A stretch of DNA of 9,092 nucleotides from CAYYVJ01 sp964475115 (GTDB lineage Bacteria; Bacillota; Clostridia; Lachnospirales; Lachnospiraceae), in NCBI GenBank assembly GCA_964475115.1, contig CAYYVJ010000080.1:1-9092 (forward strand), written 5' to 3'. The position numbers and the translations under genes were made by a program. The notes beneath the pieces were generated by a model. That model searched no databases. It worked only from the letters and a program-made list of their open reading frames with translations, and had not been told where the DNA came from. Shown in pieces: positions 1-5,717 of this stretch (the first letter of the stretch is position 1; the number at the start of each line of letters is the position of its first letter).

Positions 1-1
1 A

Positions 2-844
2 CTGGAATTACACTTGTTCTTTGCTCGTATTATGAAAGAACATTCATTTTTTCTTCAAGCAGGAATGATGCCAAAAGATGAAGACTTTATAGAAAGAGCA
101 GATTATTATAGAAAAGAGTTTGAACATTTATTGTGTGATGTTGTAGAAGTAAGTAATGGATTAGTAAGACCTTTGGTTCTTGACTCAGGTGAAATCGTAA
201 CGGATTGCACCTATGATGCAGAGCGGCTTACAGAAAAACTGAGTGGAATTGATATAGATTCAGATATTACTCAAAAAGAATTAAAGCTTGTGAGTAGAAG
301 AAATGTTGCAATTACACAAAATATAATTCGTAGGGTAAGAGGAATTAATAGGACAGCTCTCAAACTTTTAAATGGACTCATTCAATTAAAAGAAGATATA
401 TTATGTAATGTATTAAATTGCCGCATGTTTACAGCGAACTATCCACTTCTCATAGAGCACATTTTAAGAGAAGCAAAACTGTATCGTTCTTATATAGTGG
501 CATTGGAAAATGGACAAAATATAGAAAATCAAAATAAGGCGCAAGTACAGGAGTTTTGGAATCAGATTATGATGGAACATGCTCTCTTTATAAGAGGACT
601 TTTAGATCCTACAGAAGAAGAGTTGATTCAGACTTCCCATCAATTTGCCAAAGATTATGGAGAATTATTGTGTGAAGATGAAATGCGTAGAGAGACTGAA
701 AGATTAACAAAAGAATATCGTGACTTTAAGAAGGCAGGTACAGAAGGTCTTGTGTCTTGTGAGGTTCGTTCTATTATGTTACCACTTTTAGGAGATCATG
801 TATTAAGAGAAGCCAATCACTATTTAAGACTATTAAAATCCTAG
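2..844 (+). CDS. DUF2935 domain protein, two-repeat (5' end outside the window)
   Basis: The reading frame is open to the left edge, and the codons before the first possible TTG start (position 14) already encode family-like sequence (LELHLFFARIMKEH). The true start is therefore upstream and the gene is partial. About 280 residues are visible, with an internal duplication. Repeat 1 has an EH pair at 38-43 (IMKEHSFF) and ends with PLLIEHILREAKLY near 443-484. Repeat 2 has an EH pair at 575-580 (IMMEHALF) and ends with PLLGDHVLREANHY near 782-823. This matches the DUF2935 family of Firmicutes, all-helical proteins with conserved Glu and His residues that suggest a ferritin-like bundle and metal binding. 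No signal peptide or membrane segment is visible, so it is probably cytosolic. The biochemical function is unknown. It lies upstream of the iron-uptake operon but is separated from it by a terminator and a new promoter, so a shared role in metal handling is only an inference. Confidence 0.85.
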   Translation: MELHLFFARIMKEHSFFLQAGMMPKDEDFIERADYYRKEFEHLLCDVVEVSNGLVRPLVLDSGEIVTDCTYDAERLTEKLSGIDIDSDITQKELKLVSRRNVAITQNIIRRVRGINRTALKLLNGLIQLKEDILCNVLNCRMFTANYPLLIEHILREAKLYRSYIVALENGQNIENQNKAQVQEFWNQIMMEHALFIRGLLDPTEEELIQTSHQFAKDYGELLCEDEMRRETERLTKEYRDFKKAGTEGLVSCEVRSIMLPLLGDHVLREANHYLRLLKS

Positions 845-876
845 CCATGCTAAGTAGCTAATAAAAGAATATTTTG

Positions 877-907
877 AAAAGATGTGGTTTTGAAATCACA
901 TCTTTTT
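877..907 (+). terminator. Rho-independent terminator after the DUF2935 gene
   Basis: The arms GATGTGGTT (881-889) and AATCACATC (894-902) pair with one G-U wobble around a 4-nt loop. The stem is preceded by AAAA and followed by TTTTTT (903-908). It ends the upstream transcript before the feo promoter. The A-run on the left could let it act on the opposite strand as well. Confidence 0.8.
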
Positions 908-943
908 TCATTTCATGGAATTGAAATTAACTCTCAAAATTGG

Positions 944-972
944 TTGACAGAAGATTCACATAGTCATATAAT
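944..972 (+). promoter_or_regulatory. Sigma-A promoter of the feo operon (perfect consensus)
   Basis: TTGACA at 944-949 and TATAAT at 967-972 are separated by exactly 17 bp, the textbook vegetative promoter. The expected transcription start is near 979, giving a leader of about 35 nt before feoA. So strong a promoter should need active repression, which fits the Fur-like box directly downstream. Confidence 0.88.
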
Positions 973-981
973 ATATGTAAA

Positions 982-996
982 TGAGAATCAATTTCA
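982..996 (+). promoter_or_regulatory. Fur-like operator overlapping the feo transcription start
   Basis: TGAGAATCAATTTCA fits the 7-1-7 Fur box (TGATAATNATTATCA) at 11 of the 14 defined positions, and the outer TGA and TCA are intact. It starts about 10 bp downstream of the -10 box, where a bound repressor would block RNA polymerase. Regulation of feo by iron through Fur is well known. The site itself is inferred from the match, and no regulator gene lies in the window. Confidence 0.6.
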
Positions 997-1013
997 AGTA
1001 GAGGAGAGAGACT

Positions 1014-1226
1014 ATGCCACTAGCGATGGTACAACCTGGAGAAACAAAAGTGATTTCTGAGTTTAGAGGAAAAGAAGATGTGAAAAGACATCTGCAAGAT
1101 ATTGGTTTTATTAAGGGAGAAAGTGTTAAGGTTCTTTCAGAAAATGAAAGCGGAATTATCCTTTTAGTAAAAGGTACAAGAATTGCTCTTAATAGAGGAT
1201 TGGCATCTAAGATAATGGTTGCGTAG
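1014..1226 (+). CDS. feoA: FeoA family protein, first copy
   Basis: A 70-residue FeoA-type protein with a small SH3-like beta-barrel fold. It shows the usual pattern of an N-terminal PGE turn (residues 8-10), a central helix ending in LQDIGFIKGE, beta strands, and a C-terminal segment LNRGLASKIMV. FeoA is a cytosolic partner of the FeoB Fe(II) permease, thought to modulate its activity or assembly. The start ATG has a good GGAGAG site (1003-1008). It is the first gene of the operon; its stop codon overlaps the AGGAGG of the second feoA, implying tight co-translation. Two feoA genes before one feoB is common in Clostridia. How their roles divide is not established. Confidence 0.92.
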   Translation: MPLAMVQPGETKVISEFRGKEDVKRHLQDIGFIKGESVKVLSENESGIILLVKGTRIALNRGLASKIMVA

Positions 1227-1239
1227 GAGGAAATGAGAA

Positions 1240-1464
1240 ATGAAGTTAGATGAACTAAACCCTGGTGAAGCGGGAACGGTTGTGTCCCTTGGCGAAAAAG
1301 GGCCTAGTAGAAGACGAATTATGGATATGGGCGTTACACCAGGAACTAGTGTAAAAGTAATAAAGGTTGCACCTTTAGGAGATCCTATCGAAGTGAATAT
1401 TAGAGGCTATGAACTTAGTCTTAGAAAAGAAGAAGCGAGCCGAATCGAAATCAAGAAAGATTAA
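1240..1464 (+). CDS. feoA: FeoA family protein, second copy
   Basis: A 74-residue FeoA-type SH3-like protein, clearly diverged from the first copy. It carries LNPGEAGTV near the start, RRRIMDMGVTPGTSVKV in the middle, and a C-terminal GYELSLRKEEASRI segment, which is close to the FeoA consensus. The MGVTPG and APLGDP turns are hallmark positions of classical FeoA, so this copy may be the canonical one. The start is set by AGGAGG at 1225-1230, 9 nt upstream, which overlaps the TAG of the first feoA. FeoB begins 26 nt after its stop. It presumably acts with FeoB at the cytosolic face of the membrane. Confidence 0.93.
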   Translation: MKLDELNPGEAGTVVSLGEKGPSRRRIMDMGVTPGTSVKVIKVAPLGDPIEVNIRGYELSLRKEEASRIEIKKD

Positions 1465-1490
1465 CATAAGGGAATATCGGGAGGATGAAA

Positions 1491-3539
1491 ATGATTTTTA
1501 CAATAGCACTAGCAGGAAACCCAAACAGTGGTAAGACAACGGTGTTTAATGAAGTTACAGGTTCCACACAGCATGTAGGAAACTGGCCTGGAGTAACCGT
1601 TGAGAAAAAAGAAGGTGTGTATAAGAAGAATAAAGAAATAAAGGTAACAGATTTACCTGGAATTTATTCTTTATCACCGTATTCAGCAGAAGAAATTGTG
1701 GCAAGAGATTTTCTGATAAAAGAAAAGCCAGATGTAGTTGTTAATATAGTTGATGGAACAAATATAGAGAGAAACTTATACCTGACTTTACAAATTATTG
1801 AAACAAACGTTCCTATGGTTATCGCTCTAAATATGATGGATGAAGTTGAGGCTAGAGGGGATATTATAAAGATAGAAAAACTATCCAATATTCTTGGCGT
1901 GCCAGTTATACCAGTTGTAGCGAGATCTGGGAAAGGCTTAAAAGAGTTAATGGATGCAGCTATAAAAGTAGCTAAAGAGCAAACTCTACCAAAAAAACTT
2001 GAACTATTTAATGAATCTATCAATCATGCTATTGAAGAGATATCTTATCTTTTAGATATAGAAGATGAAAATGAAAGAAACTGGCAAGCTATAAAATTAG
2101 TTGAAGGCGATGAAGTTGTAACGGAACAATTGCCGGAAGATAAAGTGGCAGCAGCTTCTATAATTTTGAATAAAGTGAATGAAGATGCTGATGGAGATGT
2201 AGAAGCACAAATTGCAGATTTAAGATATCAATACATAAGTAAAGTGATTCAAGAGACCGTTAAAAAGAAGCATACGGGTCATGTGGAAACTAGATCAGAT
2301 AAAATTGATAAAGTTCTAACTAATCGTTTGTTTGCGCTTCCATTTTTCCTAGTGATTATGTATCTCTTATTTTCCATTACTTTTGGAGAAGGAATTTTTG
2401 GAATCGGTGTATGGCTTCAGACACTGGTAGTTGATTTCTGGGATGGACCGTTTACAGAGATTATTATGGGATTTCTAGAAGGAGCAGGAGCAGATGAATG
2501 GGCTCTATCCTTAGTAGGAGATGGTATCTTAGCTGGTATTGGTGGCGTAGTTTCATTCTTACCACAGATATTAATTTTGTTTTTACTAATGTCATTTTTA
2601 GAAGATAGTGGATATATGGCTCGAGTAGCATTTGTTATGGATCGAATTTTCCGTAAATTTGGTTTGTCTGGAAAATCATTTATTCCTTTACTTATGGGAT
2701 TTGGTTGTTCTGTACCTGCTATTATGGCTTCAAGAACCTTGGAAAATGAAAAAGACAGAAGATTGACTATGATGATTACACCATTTATGTCTTGTGGAGC
2801 TAAACTCCCTATTTATCTTATGTTTGCAGCTACATTATTCCCAAATGATAATCAAACTTTAATTATATTTTCAATTTACTTCTTAGGCTTGGCAGTAGCA
2901 ATCTTAAGTGGAATTATTTTAAGTAAGACGATGTTTAAAGGAAATGTATCAAACTTTATTATGGAGCTTCCTCAATATCGTATTCCTACCCTAAGAAGTG
3001 TATTTATTCATGCTTGGGAAAAAGTGAAAGGTTTTGCTATTAAGGCTGGTACTATTATCTTTGCTTCTACTGTGCTAATTTGGTTGCTATCTAGATTTAC
3101 ATTTAGCTTCCAATACTTACCAGAGGAAGAAATGGAATTAAGTATCATTGCACAAATTGGTAAAATAATTAAATTTATCTTTATTCCACTAGGATTTGGA
3201 AATGACTGGAGACCTGCAGTTGGAACGATTACAGGTTTTATTGCAAAAGAAAATATTGTATCAACCTTTGGTGTTTTATTTAATGCTGGTGAAGGTGTAG
3301 TAGATGCTGCAGCAGAAGGTATTTCTGCACTCCCAGGTGTTGAAGATGTATTTACTAAGTTGACAGCATATTCTTATATGGCATTTAACTTATTATGTAT
3401 GCCTTGTTTTGCAGCAGTTGGAGCCTTGAGAAGAGAAATGGGATCTTTTAAATGGACCTTGAAAGCGGTAGGTTTTCAAATGGCAACGGCATGGATTGTG
3501 GCATTTTTAATCTATCAGCTTGGAAGTCTTTTCCTATAG
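1491..3539 (+). CDS. feoB: Ferrous iron transport protein B (GTPase-permease)
   Basis: This is the Fe(II) importer of the cytoplasmic membrane, 682 residues from ATG 1491. The N-terminal G domain has G1 GNPNSGKT (9-16), the NWPGVT switch (31-36), G3 DLPG (54-57), G4 NMMD (114-117) and a G5-like VARSGKG (143-149). A helical, GDI-like linker runs from about 160 to 270. The polytopic permease follows, with GFGCSVPA (403-410), MSCGAKLP (433-440) and LLCMPC near 634-639; the conserved cysteines 406, 435, 636 and 639 are all present. An in-frame ATG at 1485 directly abuts the GGGAGG site (1479-1484), leaving no spacer. ATG 1491 has a normal 6-nt spacing and the usual FeoB N-terminus, so it is preferred. 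The gene appears intact, and its length is within the family range, shorter than the E. coli protein. Confidence 0.96.
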   Translation: MIFTIALAGNPNSGKTTVFNEVTGSTQHVGNWPGVTVEKKEGVYKKNKEIKVTDLPGIYSLSPYSAEEIVARDFLIKEKPDVVVNIVDGTNIERNLYLTLQIIETNVPMVIALNMMDEVEARGDIIKIEKLSNILGVPVIPVVARSGKGLKELMDAAIKVAKEQTLPKKLELFNESINHAIEEISYLLDIEDENERNWQAIKLVEGDEVVTEQLPEDKVAAASIILNKVNEDADGDVEAQIADLRYQYISKVIQETVKKKHTGHVETRSDKIDKVLTNRLFALPFFLVIMYLLFSITFGEGIFGIGVWLQTLVVDFWDGPFTEIIMGFLEGAGADEWALSLVGDGILAGIGGVVSFLPQILILFLLMSFLEDSGYMARVAFVMDRIFRKFGLSGKSFIPLLMGFGCSVPAIMASRTLENEKDRRLTMMITPFMSCGAKLPIYLMFAATLFPNDNQTLIIFSIYFLGLAVAILSGIILSKTMFKGNVSNFIMELPQYRIPTLRSVFIHAWEKVKGFAIKAGTIIFASTVLIWLLSRFTFSFQYLPEEEMELSIIAQIGKIIKFIFIPLGFGNDWRPAVGTITGFIAKENIVSTFGVLFNAGEGVVDAAAEGISALPGVEDVFTKLTAYSYMAFNLLCMPCFAAVGALRREMGSFKWTLKAVGFQMATAWIVAFLIYQLGSLFL

Positions 3540-3558
3540 TTAGAAAAGAGGCGATATT

Positions 3559-3720
3559 ATGATTAATTATATAATTGGAATAACTGTGGCAGTACTTGTA
3601 ATTGCAATTATTGCAAACAATATAATCAAACTTAAAAAAGGAGAAACTGGCTGTGGCTCTGGTTGTAGCGGCTGCAGTTCCTCAAGTTCTTGTTCTGGAT
3701 ATGTAGAAGAAAAAAAATAG
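3559..3720 (+). CDS. FeoB-associated Cys-rich membrane protein
   Basis: This short gene encodes 53 residues. It has an AAGAGG site (3546-3551) and starts 19 nt after feoB, so it is the last gene of the feo operon. Residues 4-23 form one hydrophobic helix (IIGITVAVLVIAIIA core), followed by a basic KLKKGE stretch and a Gly/Ser/Cys tail with four cysteines (32, 36, 39, 45; spacing C-x3-C-x2-C-x5-C), then a charged VEEKK end. This is the architecture of the FeoB-associated Cys-rich membrane protein family, found beside feoB in many Firmicutes. By the positive-inside rule the Cys tail should be cytosolic. A role in passing or sensing Fe(II) is proposed for such peptides by analogy with FeoC and is not proven. 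Confidence 0.88.
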   Translation: MINYIIGITVAVLVIAIIANNIIKLKKGETGCGSGCSGCSSSSSCSGYVEEKK

Positions 3721-3740
3721 TGAGAGTTTCCTTCGGCACA

Positions 3741-3769
3741 TTGAAAAGAGTGGACTAAACGACTTTAGT
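3741..3769 (+). promoter_or_regulatory. Possible promoter of the yerC-like gene
   Basis: TTGAAA (3741-3746) and TTTAGT (3764-3769) are 17 bp apart and match the consensus at 5/6 and 4/6. An alternative -10, TATACT (3779-3784), scores better but has no good -35. Either choice places a candidate operator copy on or next to the promoter. No convincing terminator separates this stretch from the feo operon, so some read-through into yerC is possible. Confidence 0.4.
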
Positions 3770-3799
3770 GTGTTAAAATATACTCACTGTAGTGTGTGA
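3754..3799 (+). promoter_or_regulatory. Repeated candidate operator upstream of yerC
   Basis: Two 15-bp direct repeats, at 3761-3775 (GACTTTAGTGTGTTA) and 3785-3799 (CACTGTAGTGTGTGA), agree at 12 of 15 positions and lie 24 bp apart. Each contains the dyad core ACT-N2-AGT. The first overlaps a perfect inverted repeat, ACTAAA-CGAC-TTTAGT (3754-3769). Their position over the putative promoter of a TrpR-type regulator suggests autoregulation. That is inference from position and symmetry only. Confidence 0.5.
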
Positions 3800-3824
3800 A
3801 AGAAATATATGAAGGAGAGTATTT

Positions 3825-4124
3825 ATGAACAAGAAACTAAGGACGGAAGCTGTTGAGCATTTGTTTCAAGCGATATTGAGCTTAAAGGATTCCGAAGAGT
3901 GTTATGCGTTTTTTGAAGATGTTTGTACTGTGAATGAACTTTTATCTTTATCGCAGAGATACGAAGTTGCAAAAATGCTTAGAAGTCACAATACATATCT
4001 TGAAATAGCTGAAAAGACAGGTGCATCAACTGCTACCATTAGCAGAGTAAATCGTTCTTTGAATTATGGAAATGACGGATATGACATGATTTTTTCAAGA
4101 CTAGAAGAACAAGAACAAGAATAA
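3825..4124 (+). CDS. yerC: YerC/YecD-type TrpR-superfamily DNA-binding protein
   Basis: A 99-residue, all-helical small regulator of the YerC/YecD branch of the TrpR superfamily. The N-terminal helices (about 8-45, including FEDVCTVNELLSLSQRYEVAKML) form the dimer-type scaffold. The helix-turn-helix is at about 57-80: TYLEIAEKTGASTATISRVNR, with a typical recognition helix. YerC proteins are widespread in Firmicutes, and their target genes and ligand, if any, are poorly defined. Despite the family name there is no evidence here for tryptophan binding, and no trp genes are nearby. The start has a strong GGAGAG site (3812-3817). The gene appears monocistronic: a repeated candidate operator lies upstream and a strong terminator downstream. 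In Bacillus subtilis yerC lies near pcrA, and a pcrA gene also occurs about 2.6 kb downstream here. Confidence 0.9.
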   Translation: MNKKLRTEAVEHLFQAILSLKDSEECYAFFEDVCTVNELLSLSQRYEVAKMLRSHNTYLEIAEKTGASTATISRVNRSLNYGNDGYDMIFSRLEEQEQE

Positions 4125-4136
4125 AAACAAAAAAGA

Positions 4137-4190
4137 CTAGAGTTTATCAAAAGTTTGAAACTACAAACTGTTTGTTAACTCTAGTTTTTT
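4137..4190 (+). terminator. Nested terminator between convergent genes, probably bidirectional
   Basis: The outer stem CTAGAGTT (4137-4144) / AACTCTAG (4177-4184) is followed by TTTTTT (4185-4190). The 32-nt loop holds an inner stem, AGTTTG (4152-4157) / CAAACT (4164-4169). On the opposite strand the A-rich run at 4123-4134 becomes a T-rich tract, so the structure can also end the leftward DUF1836 transcript. Confidence 0.82.
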
Positions 4191-4202
4191 GATTTACAAG
4201 AA

Positions 4203-4218
4203 GTTTTGCAAGCAAAAC
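4203..4218 (-). terminator. Short hairpin just after the DUF1836 stop codon
   Basis: A perfect 7-bp inverted repeat, GTTTTGC-AA-GCAAAAC, starts 6 nt beyond the stop of the minus-strand gene. On the minus strand only a weak T tract (TTCTT) follows. It may be a 3'-end stabilising or auxiliary stem, with the stronger terminator at 4137-4184 behind it. Confidence 0.4.
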
Positions 4219-4224
4219 GTTATT

Positions 4225-4797
4225 TTATTTTGTGAGATCATCAATGATTTGCTCAATAATTTGTTTCTTGGTATAAACGTCAAAGCTTAGCATGCAGATA
4301 AATGCAAAAGTTTGTAAAAACTCTTTTTCTTTCTCTTCCTCGTTATTAAATAGTTCAGTAGAACGCTTAAGGCTATTCATTACATCTTCTTTTAAGTTAT
4401 CTAGCTGTTCCTTCTCTAAAGCAAAAATTTGTTTATAAACATCTTCTAAAGAAATATTACTAGAAGAATCAAAATACTTTTCTGTTAAAGGTTCAAGAAG
4501 GCTTTTTATATCACTAATGGATAGGAGATTTTTAAAATAATAAATAAAAACTAAAACTAAAATATGTTCTCTTGTATATTTCTTCTTGACAGGAGGAGGG
4601 AGTAAGTCATTTTTAGTGTAATTATTAATCATGGTTTTGGTAATGATCTTATCCTCTTCATATCTTTTATTCTTTTTTAAGTTGTCACTCATAAACGTAG
4701 TAACTTGATCCATATATAAATCAATATTTGGTATTTTATTGGGTTCAATATAATCTAGTTTTGATAAAACAGATTGAATGATTTCTTCTATTGTCAT
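4225..4797 (-). CDS. DUF1836 protein, predicted MerR-like transcriptional regulator
   Basis: A 190-residue protein. Residues about 20-110 match the DUF1836 family of Firmicutes, which resembles the MerR winged-helix domain. The segment from KTMINNYTKNDLLPPP through KKYTREHILVLVFIYYFKNLLSISDIKSLL (54-101) has the MerR-type pattern of a helix, a GLLPPP-like turn and a helix carrying an [IL]xxIxxLK-like motif. The second half (about 116-190) is helical and charged, possibly for dimerisation or ligand sensing, and I recognise no known domain in it. No membrane segment is visible. The start ATG has GAGGTG (4806-4811) 8 nt upstream and a sigma-A promoter further out. It is transcribed divergently from pspA, a common arrangement for a regulator and its target. 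No DUF1836 target or effector can be assigned from sequence. Confidence 0.83.
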   Translation of the reverse strand: MTIEEIIQSVLSKLDYIEPNKIPNIDLYMDQVTTFMSDNLKKNKRYEEDKIITKTMINNYTKNDLLPPPVKKKYTREHILVLVFIYYFKNLLSISDIKSLLEPLTEKYFDSSSNISLEDVYKQIFALEKEQLDNLKEDVMNSLKRSTELFNNEEEKEKEFLQTFAFICMLSFDVYTKKQIIEQIIDDLTK

Positions 4798-4817
4798 AGT
4801 TTTTTCACCTCTTCTAC

Positions 4818-4846
4818 ATTATATAGTAATAAAAACCATATGACAA
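4818..4846 (-). promoter_or_regulatory. Sigma-A promoter of the DUF1836 gene
   Basis: Read on the minus strand, TTGTCA (4846-4841) and TATAAT (4823-4818) are 17 bp apart, with 5/6 and 6/6 matches. The predicted start lies near 4811, leaving a leader of only about 14 nt that still contains the ribosome site at its edge. Confidence 0.65.
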
Positions 4847-4849
4847 GAG

Positions 4850-4862
4850 TTAACTAGGCTAA
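4850..4862 (+). promoter_or_regulatory. Imperfect dyad between the two divergent promoters
   Basis: TTAACTAGGCTAA is an imperfect palindrome (9 of 13 positions equal their reverse complement, counting the ends TTA/TAA). It sits in the 23-bp gap between the minus-strand -35 (ending 4846) and the plus-strand -35 (starting 4870). From there one bound protein could control both genes. Only position and symmetry support it. Confidence 0.3.
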
Positions 4863-4869
4863 TTTTATA

Positions 4870-4898
4870 GTGACACTAAATGAAAAATGTATTATAAT
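4870..4898 (+). promoter_or_regulatory. Sigma-A promoter of pspA
   Basis: GTGACA (4870-4875) and TATAAT (4893-4898) with a 17-bp spacer match the consensus at 5/6 and 6/6. The transcript should start near 4905, inside the small dyad TTGTA-AGGG-TACAA (4904-4917). No sigma-W-like promoter (TGAAAC with CGTA, as used for Bacillus subtilis pspA) is visible, so control here probably differs from Bacillus. Confidence 0.75.
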
Positions 4899-4947
4899 AA
4901 TGATTGTAAGGGTACAAGTGATTTTCTATAATAAGGAGGAGAAATAA

Positions 4948-5631
4948 ATGGGTATAATAACAAGGTTTAAGGATATTATGTCAGCAAATATCAATGCACT
5001 TCTTGATAAAGCTGAAGATCCTTCTAAAATGATTGATCAATATTTAAGAAATCTAGAGGGCGACTTAGGAAGCGTAAAAGCTGAAACAGCTGCTATTATG
5101 GCAGAAGAGACAAGAAGCAAGAGAATGCTAGATGAAAGCAAGGAAGAAGTTGAAAAACTACATAAATATGCTGAAAAGGCAGTTTTAGCTGGGAATGATG
5201 AAGATGCAAAAGCATTTTTAAACCAAAAAAAACAAGCAGCAGAAAAAGAGATGAATTTACAAAAAGCTTATGATTTAGCAGCAGCCAATGCAGCTAAAAT
5301 GAAACAAATGCATGATAAGCTTGTTGGTGATATAGCAGATTTAAATGCTCGTAAAGATGCAATAAAGGCTAAAGTAGCAGTTGCAAAGACGCAGCAAAGA
5401 TTAAATGAAATTGGTTCAAGTATAGAGGGTGCTGCAGATAGCTTATCAGCTTTTGATCGTATGGAAGCAAAAGCAGATAAAATGCTAGATGAAGCCAATG
5501 CTATGGCAGAGCTAAATAGTGTTTCTTCTACAGAAGATACCCTTGAGGATTTAAAAGACAAATATGATTCCGTTCCTTCAGCAGATGTAGAAGATGAATT
5601 AGCTGCATTAAAAGCTCAGATGGGGCTATAA
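4948..5631 (+). CDS. pspA: PspA/IM30 (Vipp1) family membrane-stress protein
   Basis: A 227-residue PspA/IM30 protein, the usual length for the family. These peripheral proteins assemble into ESCRT-III-like rings or rods on the inner leaflet of the cytoplasmic membrane and protect it during envelope stress. The N-terminal amphipathic helix (about 1-20, GIITRFKDIMSANINALLDK) is followed by the family signature AEDPSKMIDQYLRNLE (22-37) and a long Ala/Lys/Glu-rich coiled coil to about 185. A short acidic C-terminal helix (about 196-224) follows a Ser/Thr-rich linker. The start has AAGGAGGAG (4933-4941), 6 nt upstream. Its own promoter lies upstream; an intergenic terminator precedes the SPFH gene. 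No PspF, PspB or PspC gene is present, as is common in Firmicutes. The divergent DUF1836 gene is the nearest candidate regulator. Confidence 0.93.
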   Translation: MGIITRFKDIMSANINALLDKAEDPSKMIDQYLRNLEGDLGSVKAETAAIMAEETRSKRMLDESKEEVEKLHKYAEKAVLAGNDEDAKAFLNQKKQAAEKEMNLQKAYDLAAANAAKMKQMHDKLVGDIADLNARKDAIKAKVAVAKTQQRLNEIGSSIEGAADSLSAFDRMEAKADKMLDEANAMAELNSVSSTEDTLEDLKDKYDSVPSADVEDELAALKAQMGL

Positions 5632-5652
5632 TAAAGAACAATAAAAGGCTAA

Positions 5653-5685
5653 AAAAGGGTGTCTAACCATAAGGGACACCCTTTT
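5653..5685 (+). terminator. Intergenic terminator between pspA and the SPFH gene
   Basis: AAAAGGGTGTC (5653-5663) pairs perfectly with GACACCCTTTT (5675-5685) around an 11-nt loop. The T tract is short (TTTTCT), so termination may be partial. I see no separate promoter between it and the next start, which suggests the SPFH gene and pcrA are expressed by read-through at a lower level than pspA. Confidence 0.75.
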
Positions 5686-5717
5686 CTAAAAAGTTAATAG
5701 AATGAGGAGGTTATAAG

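Noticed and set aside
14..16. TTG as the start of the first gene
   Set aside because: The frame is open upstream to the window edge and encodes family-like residues (LELH), so the gene simply begins outside the window.
1664..2023. 119-codon open frame on the minus strand inside feoB
   Set aside because: It lies antisense to the conserved G domain of feoB, its product is Ser/Ile/Phe-rich with no recognisable domain, and I see no ribosome site or promoter.
4844..4862. DtxR/IdeR-type box in the divergent region (shared core TAGGCTAA)
   Set aside because: The 8-bp core matches, but overall only about 11 of 19 positions do, and the left half is wrong. I kept it only as a dyad of unknown binder.
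4904..4932. Second pspA promoter (TTGTAA-17-TATAAT)
   Set aside because: Its start point would fall near 4939, inside or after the ribosome site, leaving a nearly leaderless message. The promoter at 4870-4898 is more sensible.
5268..5561. 97-codon open frame on the minus strand inside pspA
   Set aside because: It is a mirror of the Ala/Lys/Glu-rich coiled coil, which yields a Ser/Ala/Leu-rich antisense frame. No family resemblance.
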